Assembly (NCBI RefSeq): GCF_000003815.2
Contig: NC_049991.1
Location: 3,474,335 to 3,528,985 of the forward strand
Direction of reading: 5' to 3'
Source: Branchiostoma floridae
Taxonomy: Eukaryota; Chordata; Leptocardii; Amphioxiformes; Branchiostomatidae
Length of the DNA stretch: 54,651 nucleotides
How positions within the stretch are numbered: position 1 is the first letter of the stretch; each line of letters begins with the position of its first letter. This document shows, piece after piece, positions 13,601 to 24,524 of this stretch. The notes under the pieces were generated by a model. It did not search any database, was not told the origin of the DNA, and saw nothing but the letters and a program-made list of their open reading frames with translations. The position numbers and the translations under genes are program-made.

Positions 13601-13986
13601 AAAGCAGAACATTTTACAACTCTTATTTCCTGCAGGGGGGGGGGGGGGGCTTTGATACGAGAAAAGGTAGCAATTTCACCCTAAATCACACATGGCTAGT
13701 AGAGCAGGGGTGACCCAGTGTGCTTTTGAAAAAAAATTGTACATTACTGAAATGTCTTCTTTGTTGTCATTTAGTACGGTGTTACATCAAAATACGCCTA
13801 CTTACGTTCTGCCTCGCGGAACTCTATCAGTGCGGTTCCTATTTCTGAGAACATGATCAACTGCCGTATCCCTCCGCCACCATCCTCCATCGCCATGAAA
13901 TGCTCCTCCAAAAGTCGACTGCTGACAAAGTTCGGAAACCCACTCACGAGAACACAGGCGTCAACGTTCATATCAAGGGCAGCCAT
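10628..13986 (-). CDS. RRM-like / coiled-coil caspase (431 aa)
   Basis: Cysteine protease of the caspase family, which cleaves after aspartate in apoptosis or inflammation. Exons (minus): 13986-13806, 12320-11802, 11223-10628; both introns are phase 1 and joins are exact ([22 protein letters not shown]). Residues 6-80 resemble an RRM of the PARP10/14 or NMI/IFP35 type ([20 protein letters not shown]). Residues 85-195 are a heptad-rich coiled coil. Residues 200-431 are the protease: [20 protein letters not shown], catalytic His283 in MSHG, Cys326 in QACQG, p10 region [17 protein letters not shown]. No CARD or DED is present where an initiator caspase would carry one. The start ATG at 13986 has good context (AAGATGG). 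A 5' AAAAAAAAAG run precedes it. A SINE sits in intron 1 and a (CCAT)n array with an N gap in intron 2. Confidence 0.85.
11414..11785. repeat. (CCAT/CCGT)n microsatellite with assembly gap
   Basis: N run 11414-11513, then CCAT/CCGT tetranucleotide repeats to 11785, about 15 bases from the donor of caspase exon 2 (exon ends at 11802). A (TCTG)/(TCTA) stretch lies at 11291-11410 on the other side of the gap. Long Met-Asp-Gly-Trp or Ile-His-Pro-Ser frames here are products of the repeat. The gap length is probably nominal. Confidence 0.95.
12690..12990 (+). repeat. tRNA-headed SINE, Leu-like head
   Basis: Head GGGGCCGCGTGGCACGATCG then B box GGTTCGAATCC, followed by a conserved body: CTTGTGCCCTTGGGAAAGGC, ACTTTACACGACTTTCCTCA, CTCAGGTG.GAATGAGTACC. 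The same body occurs at 23230, 26880, 28724, 31495 (+) and 46000, 48100, 54500 (-). It lies in intron 1 of the caspase gene, antisense to it. GC-rich sequence to about 13230 may belong to the same insertion. Confidence 0.8.
13352..13514. mobile_element. MITE, family with TAACGCTAGTTCACC ends (copy 1)
   Basis: Terminal inverted repeats: left TAACGCAAGTTCAGCTTTAT, right ends GGTGAACTAGCGTTA. Inner parts of the arms share GGATATAGGTTACCCC. Copies 2 and 3 are at 15860-16041 and 33534-33684. Sits in caspase intron 1. Confidence 0.8.
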
Positions 13987-14775
13987 CTTGTCTTTTTTTT
14001 TCACTGGAATGCACCTTATGAAGTCACAAATACGTACGACGAACTATTCACTAGTTCTACAGTGAAAGTATATCACATACTAAAGCAAAGTTTCTTTCTA
14101 GAGCTTTGAAATTGGGAGCGACAATTACCTACAGGGCGAGAACGCAGTAGACGACTTCTGGTCAAAATCGCAGATGTTTCCACTATTAAAAGCTGTATGT
14201 AGTTTGCAGCTATTTGTCAGGGGATTCCCCTAGTTCCGTTGTACCATGAGCTCGCTCTGCATGCCTTCACCCTTACATCAAAGTGACCTTTGCTCCGTTT
14301 ACTGTCTCCAAAGGCAGGTAGGTAAAGAAAGGAATGTCAGAAATGTGAACCGCCCCACTGGCCGGGTCATACAAGTATCTTATTACCTGTCCCTTTCGTA
14401 GCGTCTGTAAATGCTTTTATTAACACAAAAAGTTGGAACTCGAATTTGGTAATTCACTTCAATCAAATGTATGGACAGCTTCTCATTGTTGTAATGATCG
14501 ATCTGTTTTTCTATTGAACAGTCGGTTCCCGAAATAAAGAATTGAATATTTTTGTCTACTGTTATTTCATCTATGTCGTAGTATCATGTCAGATTAGTTG
14601 TATTAGTATATAGTTGTTCAGATTGCCATTCATTGTCACTGTTAAAATTGTCGCGCAATAAAGTTCTTCTATATAAGAATGCGTATTATCATATAGCCAG
14701 GCGCCACGGACCAATCAGAAGGCCCCGTTCCATGTTGGTTATGGCGCGGTAACATACAGATTTCGGCCAGGCCGG

Positions 14776-14920
14776 TGTGTATCCTCTTTCTGATTGGTCA
14801 GAATGAATCGACACCGGCACCGGTGTCGATTTGCATCGACACCAGCATCAGTGTCGATGCAAATGGACACCGGTGCCGATGTCGATTCATTCTGACCAAC
14901 CAAAAGGAGCAATACACACA
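14776..14920. repeat. Fold-back element with octamer and CCAAT motifs
   Basis: Imperfect palindrome of about 65-bp arms: left CTGATTGGTCAGAATGAATC and right GATTCATTCTGACCAAC mirror each other. Each arm carries an octamer (ATTTGCAT left, ATGCAAAT right) and an inverted CCAAT box (ATTGG / CCAA). Internal CGACACCGG units repeat four times. About 800 bp upstream of the caspase ATG. Confidence 0.8.
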
Positions 14921-15261
14921 AGAAAGAAAGGGATATGCAGGCATTGGCCAATCAAATGGAGCGAAACATATGAAAGAGCAGATGGAATAAGTACAGACTG
15001 CAAGGGGGACGGGATGTTAACATTGATAATGGGTTTTGTTGTTCTAAAAAGTCAAAGACTGCAATGTTTCGAATATTTTCTGTTGGAATTTTGGTTTCAA
15101 AATGCAATCTGAAATCTCCTTACTAAAGAATGTACGTATGTACTAAAGAACAAATGTGAATTTTCAGAAATTCACACGTAAATTCAGACGTATAGTACAA
15201 AGGGATCCGTAGTATGCGTCATGCAGGAGTTTGCAAGTTTGGGTAGGCTATATGATAATAA

Positions 15262-15436
15262 CGTTAATGACCCGCCTGTTCCTCGGTGTACATGGTGTCA
15301 TAGCGCCTGGTCCGTTGCTATAACCACCGAATAAAACCACCGAGTGAGCGAAGCGAACGAGGTGGTTTTATTCGGTGGTTATAGCAAAGGACCAGGCGTT
15401 ATGACACCATATACACCTCGGGGCGGGTCATTAACC
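15262..15436. mobile_element. Long hairpin (MITE-like), arms about 75 bp
   Basis: Left arm begins GTTAATGACCCGCC and ends at ATTCGGTGG/AAAACCACC; right arm 15361-15436 is its near-perfect reverse complement ending GGCGGGTCATTAAC. The spacer is about 19 bases (GAGTGAGCGAAGCGAACGA), itself repetitive. No coding capacity. Confidence 0.85.
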
Positions 15437-15859
15437 CTTAATTCAACAAGCTTTACAATTGTACCACATTTGTTATGATCCTTTAATTAACATGTACATT
15501 CGACGGTCAAATACCATACTAGTTGGCTATGTGAGCGCGTCGATGGATATAGAGAGCTGATAGGTCTAGGTACAAAATCTTGCTTCCAGAACACAATTTC
15601 TAAGTGTTAAGTTTCTAATTGTTACGTTACATGTACAGATCCAATTGATAGGTTCGTTTGCGCAAGGTGTCACGGGTGTTTGTTGTTATCGTGTAACGAC
15701 CAACTAGTTCTAACTTGCTCATGTCGGTTGGCGGCTTTTTTTCCACGTCAGCAATGACATATCCGCCAAAGTACGCAACTTAGTGGGTAAACATGAATTT
15801 ATACAGACAGTTCAATATGGCATGTGATATAAAAGGTTTATGACCAAATGCTATTGATG

Positions 15860-16041
15860 TAACGCTAGTTCACCTTTATCCACTGGGTAACATATATCCG
15901 TTGTTTTGAGAAACATAGTATTTAGTAAAATCAAGTCGACGGTGGTTTCAAAATTGCAGTATTTAAAAACAAGAAGTTAAATCACCATATGTCGACTTAA
16001 ATGGATATAGGTCATCCCGCGGATAAAGGCGAACTAGCGTT
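15860..16041. mobile_element. MITE, TAACGCTAGTTCACC family (copy 2)
   Basis: Starts TAACGCTAGTTCACCTTTAT and ends GGCGAACTAGCGTT, with GTCGAC near the middle of each arm. Same ends and inner arm sequence as 13352 and 33534. Confidence 0.8.
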
Positions 16042-16364
16042 TTCTCAAGAAATAGATTATATCAGTGCGCTGTGTGGTAAAGAAAAAGCGTGAAATAGCT
16101 TAAGGATAATAATTATGTAAATATGAAATATCGCTTTATGGTGTATACGAGGCGACGTATTATCTGTATGTTTAGAGGATACTCTGTGGAAGTTTCACTA
16201 AATGATGGCGCTTCATTTACAACTTCATGAAAGTTTCAAAATAAAGGCCGATGGTCCATGTGTAACAGACACCAAGTTGCTGTTTCCAGCCCTTTGTCAG
16301 TGTTTCACAAGTTTAGAACTGCTTTTCAAGCTTAACATTGCTTAAATGCAAAGTTTAGTGTCCA

Positions 16365-17230
16365 GTGGAGAAAGAATCCGACCCAACACTTAAAACTCAA
16401 AAGAACCCAGAAGTGAAGTTTAGAAAATTGTTTTTCCCCAAAACTATCGAAGAGTGGAAGTCGCCACCGACAATTTGCAAGTACTGTACGAGTATGACAT
16501 TAAATAGGTGTGACGGTGTAGCATATCCAGCCAGCTGCTGTCGCACCGCATGCCAGCAAAGCTGGTGTGCTACGCGGCAATACCTAGCCTCTACCAGGCT
16601 CAGCGGATCGGTGATCTAATTGTAGAAATTGGACAAAAAGAGTCTATAGTACGCTAGGGGAGTTNNNNNNNNNNNNNNNNNNNNNNNNNNNNNNNNNNNN
16701 NNNNNNNNNNNNNNNNNNNNNNNNNNNNNNNNNNNNNNNNNNNNNNNNNNNNNNNNNNNNNNNNNNNNNNNNNNNNNNNNNNNNNNNNNNNNNNNNNNNN
16801 NNNNNNNNNNNNNNNNNNNNNNNNNNNNNNNNNNNNNNNNNNNNNNNNNNNNNNNNNNNNNNNNNNNNNNNNNNNNNNNNNNNNNNNNNNNNNNNNNNNN
16901 NNNNNNNNNNNNNNNNNNNNNNNNNNNNNNNNNNNNNNNNNNNNNNNNNNNNNNNNNNNNNNNNNNNNNNNNNNNNNNNNNNNNNNNNNNNNNNNNNNNN
17001 NNNNNNNNNNNNNNNNNNNNNNNNNNNNNNNNNNNNNNNNNNNNTAGTTTCATGAAGCGATAGGCTTCAGCCCGCTTGAGGGCCCGCGATCACCGTAGTG
17101 AATGGCGAATAATAGCGTACTATAGACTCTATTTGTCCAATTTATATTTCTACAATTAGATCACTGATCCGCGGAGCCTGGTAGAGGCTACTATACAGAT
17201 ACATACAGGTACCATACCACAAACCGGAAA
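16365..17230 (+). mobile_element. Non-LTR retrotransposon 3' relic, interrupted
   Basis: 16425-16500 encodes FRKLFFPKTIEEWKSPP, the pattern seen at the C-terminus of LINE reverse transcriptases (F.P.T...W..LP). The following CAGCTGCTGTCGCACCGC and AGCAAAGCTGGTGTGCTACG match the tail of a second copy at 35199-35450. The tail resumes after the inserted transposon (16585-17190) as ATACAGATACATACAGG. Frame broken; 5' truncated. Confidence 0.7.
16585..17190. mobile_element. TIR DNA transposon nested in the LINE tail; contains an N gap
   Basis: Terminal inverted repeats about 75 bp: left TAGCCTCTACCAGGCTC, GGTGATCTAATTGTAGAAAT; right mirrors it and ends GAGCCTGGTAGAGGCTA. N run 16665-17044 hides the middle, so coding content is unknown. 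A shorter relative with similar ends is at 29865-30045. Confidence 0.8.
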
Positions 17231-17739
17231 CATCAATAACCCACCGATAAAGTGGTTTCTCAGAATGCCTACAAGGCTGCGGGGATGACGTCACAAGCGG
17301 TCATGTGCCTGACGGCAAAAGTTCGAGGGGCTAAAGTTTCGTCGCTCAGGGGGGAGGGGGCGACGTCATAAGGGCGACGTCCTTTCGTTTTCATGCTCAA
17401 CTGAGAGCACATCCGTCAATACTCGATGTAACGTTTGCCAAATGACAAGTTCAGTATTTCCTCAACGAAGTCCGTTCGTGCCGAGATTCATTTAAATTAT
17501 CTGTCAATTTTGTAAACACAGTCATGACGTAGGAGATGAAGTGCTCGTCTTTGTAGATTGTACGGTGCATGTTAATGACAGAAATATTTTATCCAGTAAC
17601 CTATAATTTAGTAGACTGAGTCCCTCACTTAAGACGTATGAGTAGAACTGAAAAATGCAATTCCTCGTGCGTTCTAACAAAGCAACTTTTATTGCTAAAC
17701 TATACATTTTCCCATACATCCTACATTTTCCAGATTACC

Positions 17740-17860
17740 AACAAGCTAGAAGAAGCCAGATCTATGATACTAAACCTACATGTATGTTTTGTCTTTATAT
17801 TATTGTGACCTGTGCTTAGCTTGGTTCGGCAAAAATGCACAATAAAGGTCTTCATGTAAA
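17740..17860 (+). mobile_element. LINE 3' tail relic
   Basis: Reads GTATGTTTTGTCTTTAT, GACCTGTGCTTAGC, then AATAAAGGTCTTCATG. Matches 51620-51745 (TTGTCTTTGGTTTGGCCTGT, AAGGTCTTCATTCATTC). Short 5'-truncated retroposon end with TTCA-type tail. Confidence 0.6.
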
Positions 17861-17985
17861 TGATCAACTTGGGAGGGGCCGCAGGTTTTTAGAGTGACGT
17901 GTTGCCATACTTGTTTAGAGCTGAAGAGGTCAGTCTGCCGAAGGTGTGTGATTCACTCTAGTACCGAGTGCTTCCAGTATCAGCC

Positions 17986-20900
17986 ATGGGGAGATCTACA
18001 CTCTTCACAACACTTGTGCTGTGTGTACTAGCTGTACACTGTAGCGCAGACGGTTTGTACAGTCATTCAGTATTAACTCATTATTCATCTTTCTCCCCTT
18101 GCATTTCGGCCCAAACTGATAACAGTAAGTACGCGGAATATGGACTCTGAATATGTTGAGGGAATGTTATGACTTTTAGATATAAATATGAAAACGTTTG
18201 ATATGAAGAACGTCCGTTGGTACAATGTTATCAATCTAATTTTCTCTCAATACAAGTAATCACTCAATTAGCATTTAAACATTAGCACGTAACTGAGCGT
18301 ATGAGGAGTATTGGGGGAGGGGTAAGGTTAAAGAGAGGTGCAGTACATGTACACCACACGGGGAACCCCCTTTGAACTCAATGATGTCATAGGTAAGGCG
18401 TTTGTAGGGACAGATCATTAATGGTACTGCTGAGTTTGCGCCATATCACATACTGTAAATGTATTTAAGTTCGCGGGGATTTGATTTCGTAGTAGCGGGA
18501 AAAAGGACTTTTCGCGGTGGTTTTAATTTCTAGGTAATACACTGCAGACTAATATAAAAATGTTCGCGATGGATTTAAGTTCGCGGTGAAGTGGTTACCG
18601 TGAAAATTAATCCACCGCGAACATTTCTGCATTTACAGTATCGGACAAGTGTGCCGTAGTACAAAATGTACTAGTATGCAAAAATGTGGCAAACAATGTT
18701 TTAAGGTATCAATTTTCAAATATATTTTGAGATCAGACATAATTTGTCATTGTCCGAGAGATGCATGTATGCTGGGAGACGCGGGGCATTGTGGGTAGCG
18801 CATAATTGTCATGTCAACATAGACTTAAACGCATGCATCGCATATGCGTTGTCATGGTCATGATGTTGCTTACCGCCCAGAAGGTCCCGCGTCTCCCAGC
18901 ATGCAATGGGATTCGTAAAGAGGTCTGTGAATAACAGGTGGTTTCTACTATCACCACAGGTGTGTTTTGGCACGTGACAGACTTCCACTATGACTTCACG
19001 TACCTGGACGGCGCGGAGAACGGGACGATCTGTGATTCCCAGACTGCCGGCCAGCCCACGCCGAACGATCCCGGGGAATGGGGGGACTACATCTGCGACG
19101 CCCCCTGGCGACTTATCAACGACACCGTATACGCCATGAAGGCCATTCAACCCAACCCTGACTTTATTATCTGGACAGGGTGAGTTATTTGAATATAACA
19201 GTTACGTAATATGACTATAAGCAGGTTCACCGTTCCGAGGACGCATGTGCAGCAAGATGAATTGTGGGTAATATGTTAAATTTATATAAAGTTAAAGGCC
19301 CCTGACTAGAAAAAAGTGCTGGTCTAGACCATTGACTCAAAGTGATTTGTTTATGTCTCAGGGGCCTTTGACATTTCATCGACAAAATGCCTGTGTGGCT
19401 GTTAAGTCCAAGAGGAGGTTAAAAAAGGACCCCCCCCCCTCGATTTATCTATTACATGTTTAACGATAGTCCAAACAAGAAATGACTACCTCATATGGTT
19501 AGTTTTGGTACAAATCCATTCTAACAGATTGATTTGTCATATGTTAGACCGATGTTATACTGTCACTGTTCTATTTGCTATCAATGAAATGCGCCCTCCT
19601 TTATTTTGTTTTGTTTTGTAGCAGTGTTCAGCTATTCCACTGAATTTGCAATCAGTTCTTTGATCATATTTCTTTTACTCTCTAGAGACGACACTCCTCA
19701 TATCTATAACGACAAGATGAACACGGACGTGGTGCTGACCATTATTGGGAACCTGACGGACCTTCTTCGATCTGTTTTCCCGAACACACAGGTAGGGCCG
19801 CTCAGATTACATTTTTTCTTAATTTCATAACCAATATCTCACAAGATGTCCAATGACGTATGCACCTTTCTCACGCGGCGGCCATGATAGATCTAAAACG
19901 AGTTCAATGAGGCAAACAAAAGGCTGTCCATCATAATTAGCAGTTCAACTAATGATAGCCTGCCAATTAGGGAAGCGACCAATAAGTGAAGTCCGTCAAA
20001 TATTTGCATTATTATGTTTTTATTTTGCATCTTTTTAGGGACTATGGGACCAGTCTACACTACTCTAAATTGCTACATTTTTCGGTGCATAACACTAATT
20101 ATAATATTTATTATTCTATCTTATATCATGAAAGTTTGTATGGTTTCGGGGAAAACTAAATGGGACCTGATTTTAGAAATAAGTCTTGTCTGTTTGCCTC
20201 ATTGACCTCTTCTTCGATCTATCATGGCCGCCGAGTGAGAAAGGTGTATAGTGTTTGATGATGTTTGCAATCACGTGACCAATCTAACGTCCGCCATGTT
20301 GATGGATTAAAGATGCCAAAGAATGACATGGCGTCGTTACACCAACATGGCACCGCTTCATCATCATGGTGTTCATACACCAACATGGCGTCCATACACC
20401 AACATGGCGTCCATACACCAATACACCTTTCTCACGCGGCGGCCATGATAGATCGAAGAAGAGGTCAATGAGGCAAACAGACAAAACTTATTTCTAAAAT
20501 CAGGTCCCATTTAGTTTTCCCCCAAACCACACAAATTTTCATGACATAAGATGGAATAATAAATATTACAAGAAGTGTTATGCACCGAAAAATGTAGCAA
20601 TTTAGAGTAGTGTAGACGGACCCCATACTCCATTAAGAGATGCAAAATAAAAACATAATAATGCAAATTTTTAACGAATTTGCAGCCATTCACTTATTGG
20701 TCGATTTCCTAATTGGCAGGCTACCATTGGTCGAACTGCTAATTATGATGGACAGCCTTTTGTTTGCCACATTGAACTCGTTTTAGATCTATCATGGCCG
20801 CCGCGTGAGAAAGGTGTATATGCCGACGTTACACCATCATGGTGTCGTCGTATAACCTTCATTCACCTGTCAGATGACGTGTCTTTCAGGTGTACCCCGT

Positions 20901-23900
20901 GTTCGGTAATCACGACTACCACCCGAAGCACCAGATGCCACCTGCTCCCAACACGGTTTACAACGCCACCTGGAACATGTGGAATGTTCCCAGCTGGCTG
21001 CCATCTGATGTGATGAACACATTCGTTAACGGTACGCATATGTGCTCTTATTTGTCACTAATCGGTATTTTTCTACCTCAACCAAGAAGGCAATGATAAC
21101 TTGAAAGTTCATCCGTTTCGTAGAATTCATTCTGCATCAAAGTTGACCTACCATTGCCAACACAAACAATTGGAGGTGTCAGGACAGTTCGGCACATGGA
21201 CACTTCGGCCCGGACATTTCGGCCCCAAGTCCAGGACACTTCGGCACCAGGCCGAGGACACTTCGGCCCAGGCTCAGAGGACACTTCGGCCCCGCTAGTT
21301 CTTATGTGCGTGGGCGTGCTATGGAGTGTACAAATTAATTGAAAAGCTATGTGAAATGCAACGATAAAACATATTGAGCATTAAGTCTTGAAACAAATAA
21401 ATAAGTCTTGAAAAATAGCAAACACACTTACCTACCACAGTAACATCTGTAACAGCCAACACGCTTTCCTGTAAAATCATACGTCCTAAAATTATACGTT
21501 ATTTAGTCAACTCGGGCTACGTGTTAGTTAACTATCGTGGACTGGACCCGGGGCCGAAGTGTCCTCGGCTTGGGGCCGAAGTGTCCTCGGCTTGGGGCCG
21601 AAGTGTCCTGATTGCCAGGGGGCCGAAGTGTCCATGTGCCGAAGTGTCCGACATTCACAATTGGAGTCGCTGGCAAGTTTCTGATTGTCCAACTTCAGTC
21701 TTTGTTAAGGAAAAAGCAATCCACTGCTTTCGTTACGTCACGTTATGTAGATACAGTTTGATACAACGTTGATCCAGAATGAGGCTACGTGTGGTCTGCG
21801 TATAGTGGACTTTTCCCCTTTTTTTTATACTAAAAGCAAGGTTTTGCGTTCTACAGGTGCTATCGAATAGTTTCTTAAAACAATTAAGATTATATTTCAC
21901 AGTTTTTGTTCGTCCTCACCACTACAGGTGCTTATTACACGGTGCTGATTAGCCCCGGTCTCAGGCTCGTTGGGCTGAACACCGTGTACTACTACACTAA
22001 CGACAAGGTGACTGCGCCTACAGACGACAACACGGATCCAGCAGGGCAGTTTGCCTGGTTAGAAGGCGTTTTGCAACAAGCACAAACCGACAATGAGAAG
22101 GTTTGTCAATTTTCTTCTTTCTTACTAAAGGATATAGACTATGCGTACAGAGATCTATAGACTAAATACTGTATTCATTTGGACATTCAATGCATTGACA
22201 CGTAATACACAGACGATACATAAAAGAAACGTAAACTTCGTCACCGAGGCGTCGCAGTTTTCCGCCTGGTAAAGGGTCGCGAATTACTTTTTCGAATGGT
22301 CATTGTCATGTGTCACTGACCGATCAATATTCCATATCCGAGCGTTTCGTAGCTTTTAGGGGGGCTGACAAAAATGCAAAAACGTACATAACGCAACATT
22401 TCAAGTAAAAATGTTCAGCTGTATGAATGGTAAACATTTATCGAAAAAAAGGAACGTGCATCAACTCGGGTTTGAAGCCGAATCAAGAAGCCTAAACCCT
22501 AGCCCTGTATCAACTACGACAAAAACATAAGATGTGAACAGAGAGTACGTGCAATACATAAAAAGGCGACGACCATTTTGTGAGGCGACAACCGTCTACG
22601 AGACAGAAATTACCTGAGGAGTTGCCAAAAACGTGTTTCATAACAACGTTCTCTCCCGTAGGTGTTCCTGATTGGTCACGTGCCACCAGGGTTCTTCGAA
22701 CGATCCAAGGGCAAGAGTTGGTTCTACCCAGAATACAACAGGCGCTACCTGCAGATCGTCGCCAGATATGCTGACGTCATCAAGGGCCAGTTCTTTGCCC
22801 ATCAACACCTCGACAGTTTTAGGCTTTTCTATGACGATCAAGGTGAGAGGACGACAACCATTCAGCTTCGAAGTAGACTGTCTTTATGGTGTCGAAATAT
22901 CTTTCTTTGTGTTCCTAATAGATCGTTTTCACGTGACGTCACAGGACCCGCGTTCGAACATTCGAACGGTCATGTTGGATGATAAGCTGCTCGATCTCCA
23001 CGCGGTTGTGTGTTGCACGTGGTGGACCCGCCCGTGTGTTTTTTATTATTCAGAAACGGGTTGGATGTTTGTGGTGCTAACTGTGAGTTCCATGAACACA
23101 GAACACGGCCTACTCGCCTGCATTTGTCCTGTTGTGTGGTGGGATAGGTAGGGTAGAGGATCGTAGAAGACTAGAGATAGAAAGGATAAGTATTTGATTC
23201 CTGACATTTCTAGCTAGACCTTTTGTCATAGAAAAAGGCACATGAATTTCCTCACTTTACCCAGGTGTAAAAATGGGCACCTGACTTCGGTTGGGGAGGT
23301 AATAGGCGGTGGAAGGAGACACAGTGGCTAACAACCCGCTGCTTCTATGCATTGAAAATACTATGGGGTTGCCTTTACCCTTTCTACAAATAGATTGTGT
23401 TAAGATGCGGTAAATGCGTTTTGATTATACACAATCATGTTTTTGTTTGTTTGTTTGTCCAGGTAGGGCCGTGAACTCAATGCTGCTGGCCCCAGCCGTG
23501 ACCCCATGGATGACCACTCTTGGTGGAGTTGGCGCGAACAACCCTGGGATCAGACTGGTCAGCTACGACAAGACCACAGGCGATCTAACGGTCAGTGCGA
23601 TAAGGCAACTTATTGGATCGCTCTACTTAAACCCAGTTTTTGTTACATTGGAGGTAAAGCACTGAGAAAGAATCTTATTGTCTTTTAATAAAAAAATGGG
23701 CCTACCGAAAAATTGTCGACTGCTCAACTTAAGTCTTTGCCAAGGAATGAGCAATTCACCTTTTCTGTGACATCACGATATGTAGATAAAACATGTAGAT
23801 CAAAAGTTGCAGAAAGTCTAAAAAAATCATCTATCTACGTACAATGACGTCACAGAAGCATGGAATTGGTCAGTCCTTGGTCTGGTCTGGTTTGTTTTAC

Positions 23901-24524
23901 GCCAGAACAAAATGAAATTTTTTGAGGCTGAATCAAGTGTTTGTGAATAATCTCATCAGGTTGAAAAATCACTGGGTAACAAGTCTTAATTCACCAAGAT
24001 CTATTTAAAATCAACAGCCGAAGTTTCGGTGACCGTCTCTCACTTTCCTCCTCAGGGCAATCCAGACTCGTACTATTCCACACTGCAGCTAGGTGTCGCT
24101 GCTAACATTGCGGTCCCAGACATACTAACATGTCCCCCCCCCCCTCCCACACTAGGATGTAAACCAGTACTACTCCAACCTGGCTCTGGCTAACATGCAG
24201 GGATCCCCGCTTTGGGGACACGAGTACAGCCTGAAACAAGCCTTCAACCTCCCCGATGCTTCACCAGCATCGCTTCAGAACCTCCTGGACAGTTTCAGCA
24301 ATTCGTCATCCGACAACTTCGAGAAGTACTATCTCTACAACTCGGTAAGCCACGACCGGTCTACTTGCGAAGGGGACTGTAAAGTGGCCCAGCTCTGTGC
24401 TATCAAGGAAGTCGACTACGACAAGTATCAGGAGTGTATCGACGCACCTTCGAGTGGCGCGAATGTTGCTCGAGTTTCCATGTTTATCCCGTTTGTTGTG
24501 GCAGCTTTTGCCCTAGCAGCTTGA
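17986..24524 (+). CDS. SMPDL3: Acid sphingomyelinase-like phosphodiesterase (SMPDL3 type), 461 aa
   Basis: Secreted metallophosphoesterase; the family hydrolyses phosphodiester or nucleotide substrates outside the cell with two zinc ions. Exons: 17986-18052, 18960-19179, 19686-19791, 20890-21031, 21928-22100, 22662-22842, 23463-23590, 24156-24524; all phases agree. ATG lies in GCCATGG. Residues 1-21 are a signal peptide (LFTTLVLCVLAVHCSA). Motifs: HVTDFH (Asp30, His32), IIWTGDD (Asp97), GNHD (137-140), GHVPPGFFE (His242), QFFAHQHLD (His283, His285; the family usually has G before the first His), APAVTPW, GANNPGIR. Length is normal (about 450). The C-terminus SGANVARVSMFIPFVVAAFA is a short hydrophobic tail after small residues, like a GPI signal, so SMPDL3B-like anchoring is likely. 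Human SMPDL3A has been reported to degrade cGAMP and SMPDL3B to damp Toll-like receptor signalling. Orthology 3A versus 3B cannot be settled here. Confidence 0.93.
18451..18645. mobile_element. MITE, TACTGTAAATG family
   Basis: Ends TACTGTAAATGTATTTAAG and AACATTTCTGCATTTACAGT A; interior rich in TTCGCGG. A second copy is at 43656-43866, a decayed relative at 4464-4677. In intron 1 of the SMPDL3 gene. Confidence 0.75.
19859..20250 (+). mobile_element. MITE of an inverted pair (copy A), SMPDL3 intron 3
   Basis: 392-bp element with its own inverted ends: left CACCTTTCTCACGCGGCGG, right mirror ending GAGAAAGGTGTATA. Carries CATGATAGATC beside each end. Copy B (20420-20820) is the same element reversed. 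Confidence 0.85.
20420..20820 (-). mobile_element. MITE of an inverted pair (copy B), SMPDL3 intron 3
   Basis: About 400 bp, near-identical reverse complement of copy A. The 170-bp spacer contains a short tandem repeat of CAACATGGCGTCCATACAC. Confidence 0.85.
21176..21656. mobile_element. TIR element with GGACACTTCGGCC subterminal repeats
   Basis: Both ends carry arrays of GGACACTTCGGCC (left, direct) and GGCCGAAGTGTCC (right, inverted), four to five copies per side, around an AT-rich core of about 240 bp. The direct repeat ACAATTGGAG flanks it on both sides (21166-21175, 21657-21666) and looks like a target-site duplication. SMPDL3 intron 4. Confidence 0.8.
23230..23360 (+). repeat. SINE body fragment
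   Basis: Carries CCTCACTTTACCCAGGTG, TTCGGTTGGGGAGGTAAT, GGCGGTGGAAGGAG of the dispersed SINE body; head missing. SMPDL3 intron 6. Confidence 0.7.

Larger units (their letters stand above)
13987..17985. other. Spacer between divergent caspase and SMPDL3 genes
   Basis: Head-to-head genes, so both promoters should lie here. No TATA box is placed convincingly. The spacer holds two fold-back elements (14776-14920, 15262-15436), one MITE (15860-16041), a LINE relic split by a TIR transposon (16365-17230) and a second LINE tail (17740-17860). Confidence 0.6.

Noticed and set aside
15262-15436. MicroRNA precursor
   Set aside because: Arms of 75 bp with near-perfect pairing and GC-rich loop fit a fold-back transposon better than a pre-miRNA.
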